In this document: piece after piece, positions 62,116 through 64,000 of the stretch
Position numbering within the stretch: position 1 is the first letter of the stretch
Layout: the number at the start of each line of letters is the position of its first letter
Source of the DNA: Ignavibacteria bacterium
Lineage (GTDB): Bacteria; Bacteroidota; Ignavibacteria; Ignavibacteriales; Ignavibacteriaceae
Direction: 5' to 3'
Assembly (NCBI GenBank): GCA_030693705.1
Contig: JAUYAB010000063.1
Location: forward strand, 62,001-126,000
DNA length: 64,000 bases
Program-made: the position numbers and the translations under genes
The notes under the pieces: model-generated
What the model was told of the DNA's origin: nothing
Database searches by the model: none
Seen by the model: the letters and a program-made list of their open reading frames with translations, nothing else

Positions 62116-64000
62116 ATGACTCCCCATCAAGCGTTAGAAAAATATTTCGGCTATAAAAAGTTCAGGCCCGGACAGGAAGAAATTATTAAAGAAATTCTTG
62201 CCGGAAACCACGTACTTGCGGTTCTGCCAACCGGTGCGGGAAAATCGATCTGTTATCAAATACCCGCTTTAATATCGGAAAACTTTTCGCTTGTTGTTTC
62301 ACCACTCATTGCGTTAATGAAAGATCAAGTTGACGGACTAAACAAAACTGAATTGATTTCAGCCTTTATTAACAGTTCGCTTGAGTATTATGAGATTGAA
62401 AGAATCTTAAAAGATGTTTCGTATGGAAAAATTAAGTTGCTTTACGTTGCGCCGGAACGCTTTGAGAATCTCTACTTTGCCGAAAAGATTAAACAACTAA
62501 ATCCCAAATTTGTTTTTGTTGATGAAGCGCATTGTATTTCAGAATGGGGACACAACTTCCGCCCGAGTTACCGGAAGATAAAAGAGTTCCTTGCCTTTTC
62601 CGGAGTAAAAAAGATCGCGGCATTTACGGCAACAGCAACTCCGGAAGTCCGGGATGACATTCTTGCTCAACTTGGATTAAAAGAACCAAAAGTTTTTGTG
62701 CGCGGATTTGAGCGTGAGAATCTCTCCATCAAAGTTATTCACACCAAAAAGAAGGATGAAAAAGTTGTTGAGTTGGTTTCTCTTTACAAAACTCCGGCGA
62801 TCATTTATACTTCATCCAGAAAAAAAGCGGAAGACGTTTCGCATGTTTTATCGATGTACAAAATTAAAAATGCTTTTTACCACGCAGGATTAACTTCTGC
62901 ACAGCGGAAGAGAATTCAAGAAGAATTTCTCGAAAGCAAAACTCCCGTTATCATCGCTACAAATGCTTTCGGAATGGGAATCGATAAAAAAGATATTCGT
63001 CTCGTCATCCATTACAATATGCCGGGAACGATTGAAAATTATTACCAGGAGATAGGCAGAGCCGGAAGAGATGGCAAACCCTCAACGGCAGTTTTGTTAT
63101 TTGAGCCGAACGATTCTTCCATCCACCAATATTTTATTCAATCTTCGTATCCAGATAAAGAACTATTACAAAAGTTGTACGATGGACTTTGCACTTACGG
63201 CAAAGTAAAACTCGGCGAAACAAGAGATGCGGAAATACCGATCAATTTTGAATATCTCTTTTCGTTTGTGAAGAAGGATTTCTCCAAAGGATTAATGATG
63301 GCAGCGATCAAAATTCTTGAAGAAGCCGGACATCTAAAATTCATTCCCGATTTTGAACGGCAAAACTCTCTGCAGATCATTATCGATCTGGAACATCTAA
63401 AGAATTACACGAAACATTTAAATAGTCCGCTTAAAAAAGAATTGATAATTTTTCTTCTGCGAAAATTCGGTTCATCTCTGTTTACTTCAAAGATTAATTT
63501 TTCTTTACAAGATTTTTCCAACGATCTTAATTCATCAACTGATGACGTTGACAGAGCGCTCCTCTCTTTGCAGCATAGCGGAATTCTTGAATATACCAAA
63601 CCGCTCGGCAGAGAAGCTCTTTTCTTAAAAGGTCCGCGCGTGGAAAGTACGCGTCTCAATATTAATTACATGAAATTGAATCAGGCTTATTTTCATGCGC
63701 AGAAAAAACTTGAGCAGATGATCGATTTTGTTTATTGCAAAGAGTGCCGCTTCAAATTTATTCTACGTTACTTCGGAGAAGAAGTTTCAACATATAAATG
63801 TAATAAATGCGATTCTTGCGTAACTAAAGATTCCCTGCCGGAAGCCACCATCGATTACTTACGCGAAATAATTCTACGAACATCACACGAAATGGATCTC
63901 GGGGTAACTGAAACGCAGCTTGTCTCTATTCTTTCCGGTTCCTCCAAAGCAACAAACTTAAAAACTGTTTCCACATTTGGAGTTTGTTCAACTTTTTCAA
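62116..64000 (+). CDS. recQ: ATP-dependent DNA helicase RecQ (3' end outside window)
   Basis: RecQ unwinds DNA 3' to 5' in recombination and fork repair. From the ATG at 62116 the frame stays open to the window edge (about 628 codons). It shows the Q-like motif FGYKKFRPGQEEII, Walker A LPTGAGKSICYQ, DEAHCISEWGHNFRPSY, FTATATPEV, ATNAFGMGIDKKDIR and QEIGRAGRDGKPS. The zinc-binding region follows (YCKECRFKFI, CNKCDSC), then the start of a winged-helix/HRDC part (EMDLGVTETQLVS). It is divergent from the amylase gene across 278 bp in which I see no convincing promoter. Confidence 0.96.
   Translation, partial: MTPHQALEKYFGYKKFRPGQEEIIKEILAGNHVLAVLPTGAGKSICYQIPALISENFSLVVSPLIALMKDQVDGLNKTELISAFINSSLEYYEIERILKDVSYGKIKLLYVAPERFENLYFAEKIKQLNPKFVFVDEAHCISEWGHNFRPSYRKIKEFLAFSGVKKIAAFTATATPEVRDDILAQLGLKEPKVFVRGFERENLSIKVIHTKKKDEKVVELVSLYKTPAIIYTSSRKKAEDVSHVLSMYKIKNAFYHAGLTSAQRKRIQEEFLESKTPVIIATNAFGMGIDKKDIRLVIHYNMPGTIENYYQEIGRAGRDGKPSTAVLLFEPNDSSIHQYFIQSSYPDKELLQKLYDGLCTYGKVKLGETRDAEIPINFEYLFSFVKKDFSKGLMMAAIKILEEAGHLKFIPDFERQNSLQIIIDLEHLKNYTKHLNSPLKKELIIFLLRKFGSSLFTSKINFSLQDFSNDLNSSTDDVDRALLSLQHSGILEYTKPLGREALFLKGPRVESTRLNINYMKLNQAYFHAQKKLEQMIDFVYCKECRFKFILRYFGEEVSTYKCNKCDSCVTKDSLPEATIDYLREIILRTSHEMDLGVTETQLVSILSGSSKATNLKTVSTFGVCSTFS

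Overview
The window reads as a chromosomal segment of a Gram-negative bacterium of the Ignavibacteria/Chlorobi side of the Bacteroidota-like (FCB) group, most likely an Ignavibacteriales member. This rests on family content rather than any marker tree: secreted proteins with type IX secretion (T9SS) C-terminal domains of the NYPNPFNPST type, PorV/PorQ-family barrels, TonB receptors with a carboxypeptidase-like N-domain, a GWxTD protein, a DUF5686 protein, lipid A and heptose transfer genes, and an F-type ATP synthase operon lacking atpD/atpC. Unlike many Bacteroidota, most genes have clear AGGAG ribosome sites, and these fixed several start codons.

Layout. (1) 1-9754, minus strand: a tightly packed run in which LPS genes (LpxL-type acyltransferase, GT9), an M23 endopeptidase and a bactofilin lead directly into atpZ, a small membrane protein, atpB-E-F-H-A-G and ffh (cut by the window edge). 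(2) 9880-31190, minus strand: a surface/secretion region with two parallel three-gene modules, each TonB-dependent receptor, then a very large secreted protein, then a PorV/PorQ barrel. One module is preceded by a secreted T9SS protein and a DUF4397-like lipoprotein and followed by a GWxTD protein. Both units start from near-identical promoter sequences and both end in hairpins with the same stem. This is the most interesting part of the window. (3) 31206-37572, minus: housekeeping genes serA, trxA, a FabL-like enoyl reductase and dnaE. (4) 37825-41154, minus: an ECF sigma factor, a membrane partner, a repetitive surface protein and an outer-membrane barrel, overlapping or nearly so. (5) 41313-47879: a lipase-like hydrolase (minus), then on the plus strand RNase P RNA, recJ, yebC, a VapBC-like pair, ruvC and ruvA, then a RelE/ParE-type pair on the minus strand. 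(6) 47921-55697: FAH-family hydrolase, DUF5686 protein, HAD phosphatase, OmpA protein with thrombospondin type 3 repeats, and gmd/fcl for GDP-L-fucose. (7) 55901-64000: a 14-bladed propeller protein and an alpha-amylase, both with T9SS tails, a repeat-rich 750-bp intergenic stretch containing a 21-bp minisatellite, and recQ (cut by the right edge).

How the parts fit. The envelope genes (LPS, bactofilin/LytM, OmpA, fucose synthesis, sigma-controlled surface proteins) and the secreted T9SS cargo point to an organism investing in its cell surface and polysaccharide use. The TonB/secreted/PorV modules resemble SusCD logic, but with a large secreted protein in the place of SusD and a PorV-type barrel as third partner. 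DNA repair is also grouped (recJ, ruvCA, recQ). Intergenic gaps carry several families of palindromic repeats, one family present twice and two palindromes lying inside the RNase P RNA gene. No CRISPR array, transposase, tRNA or rRNA gene was seen.
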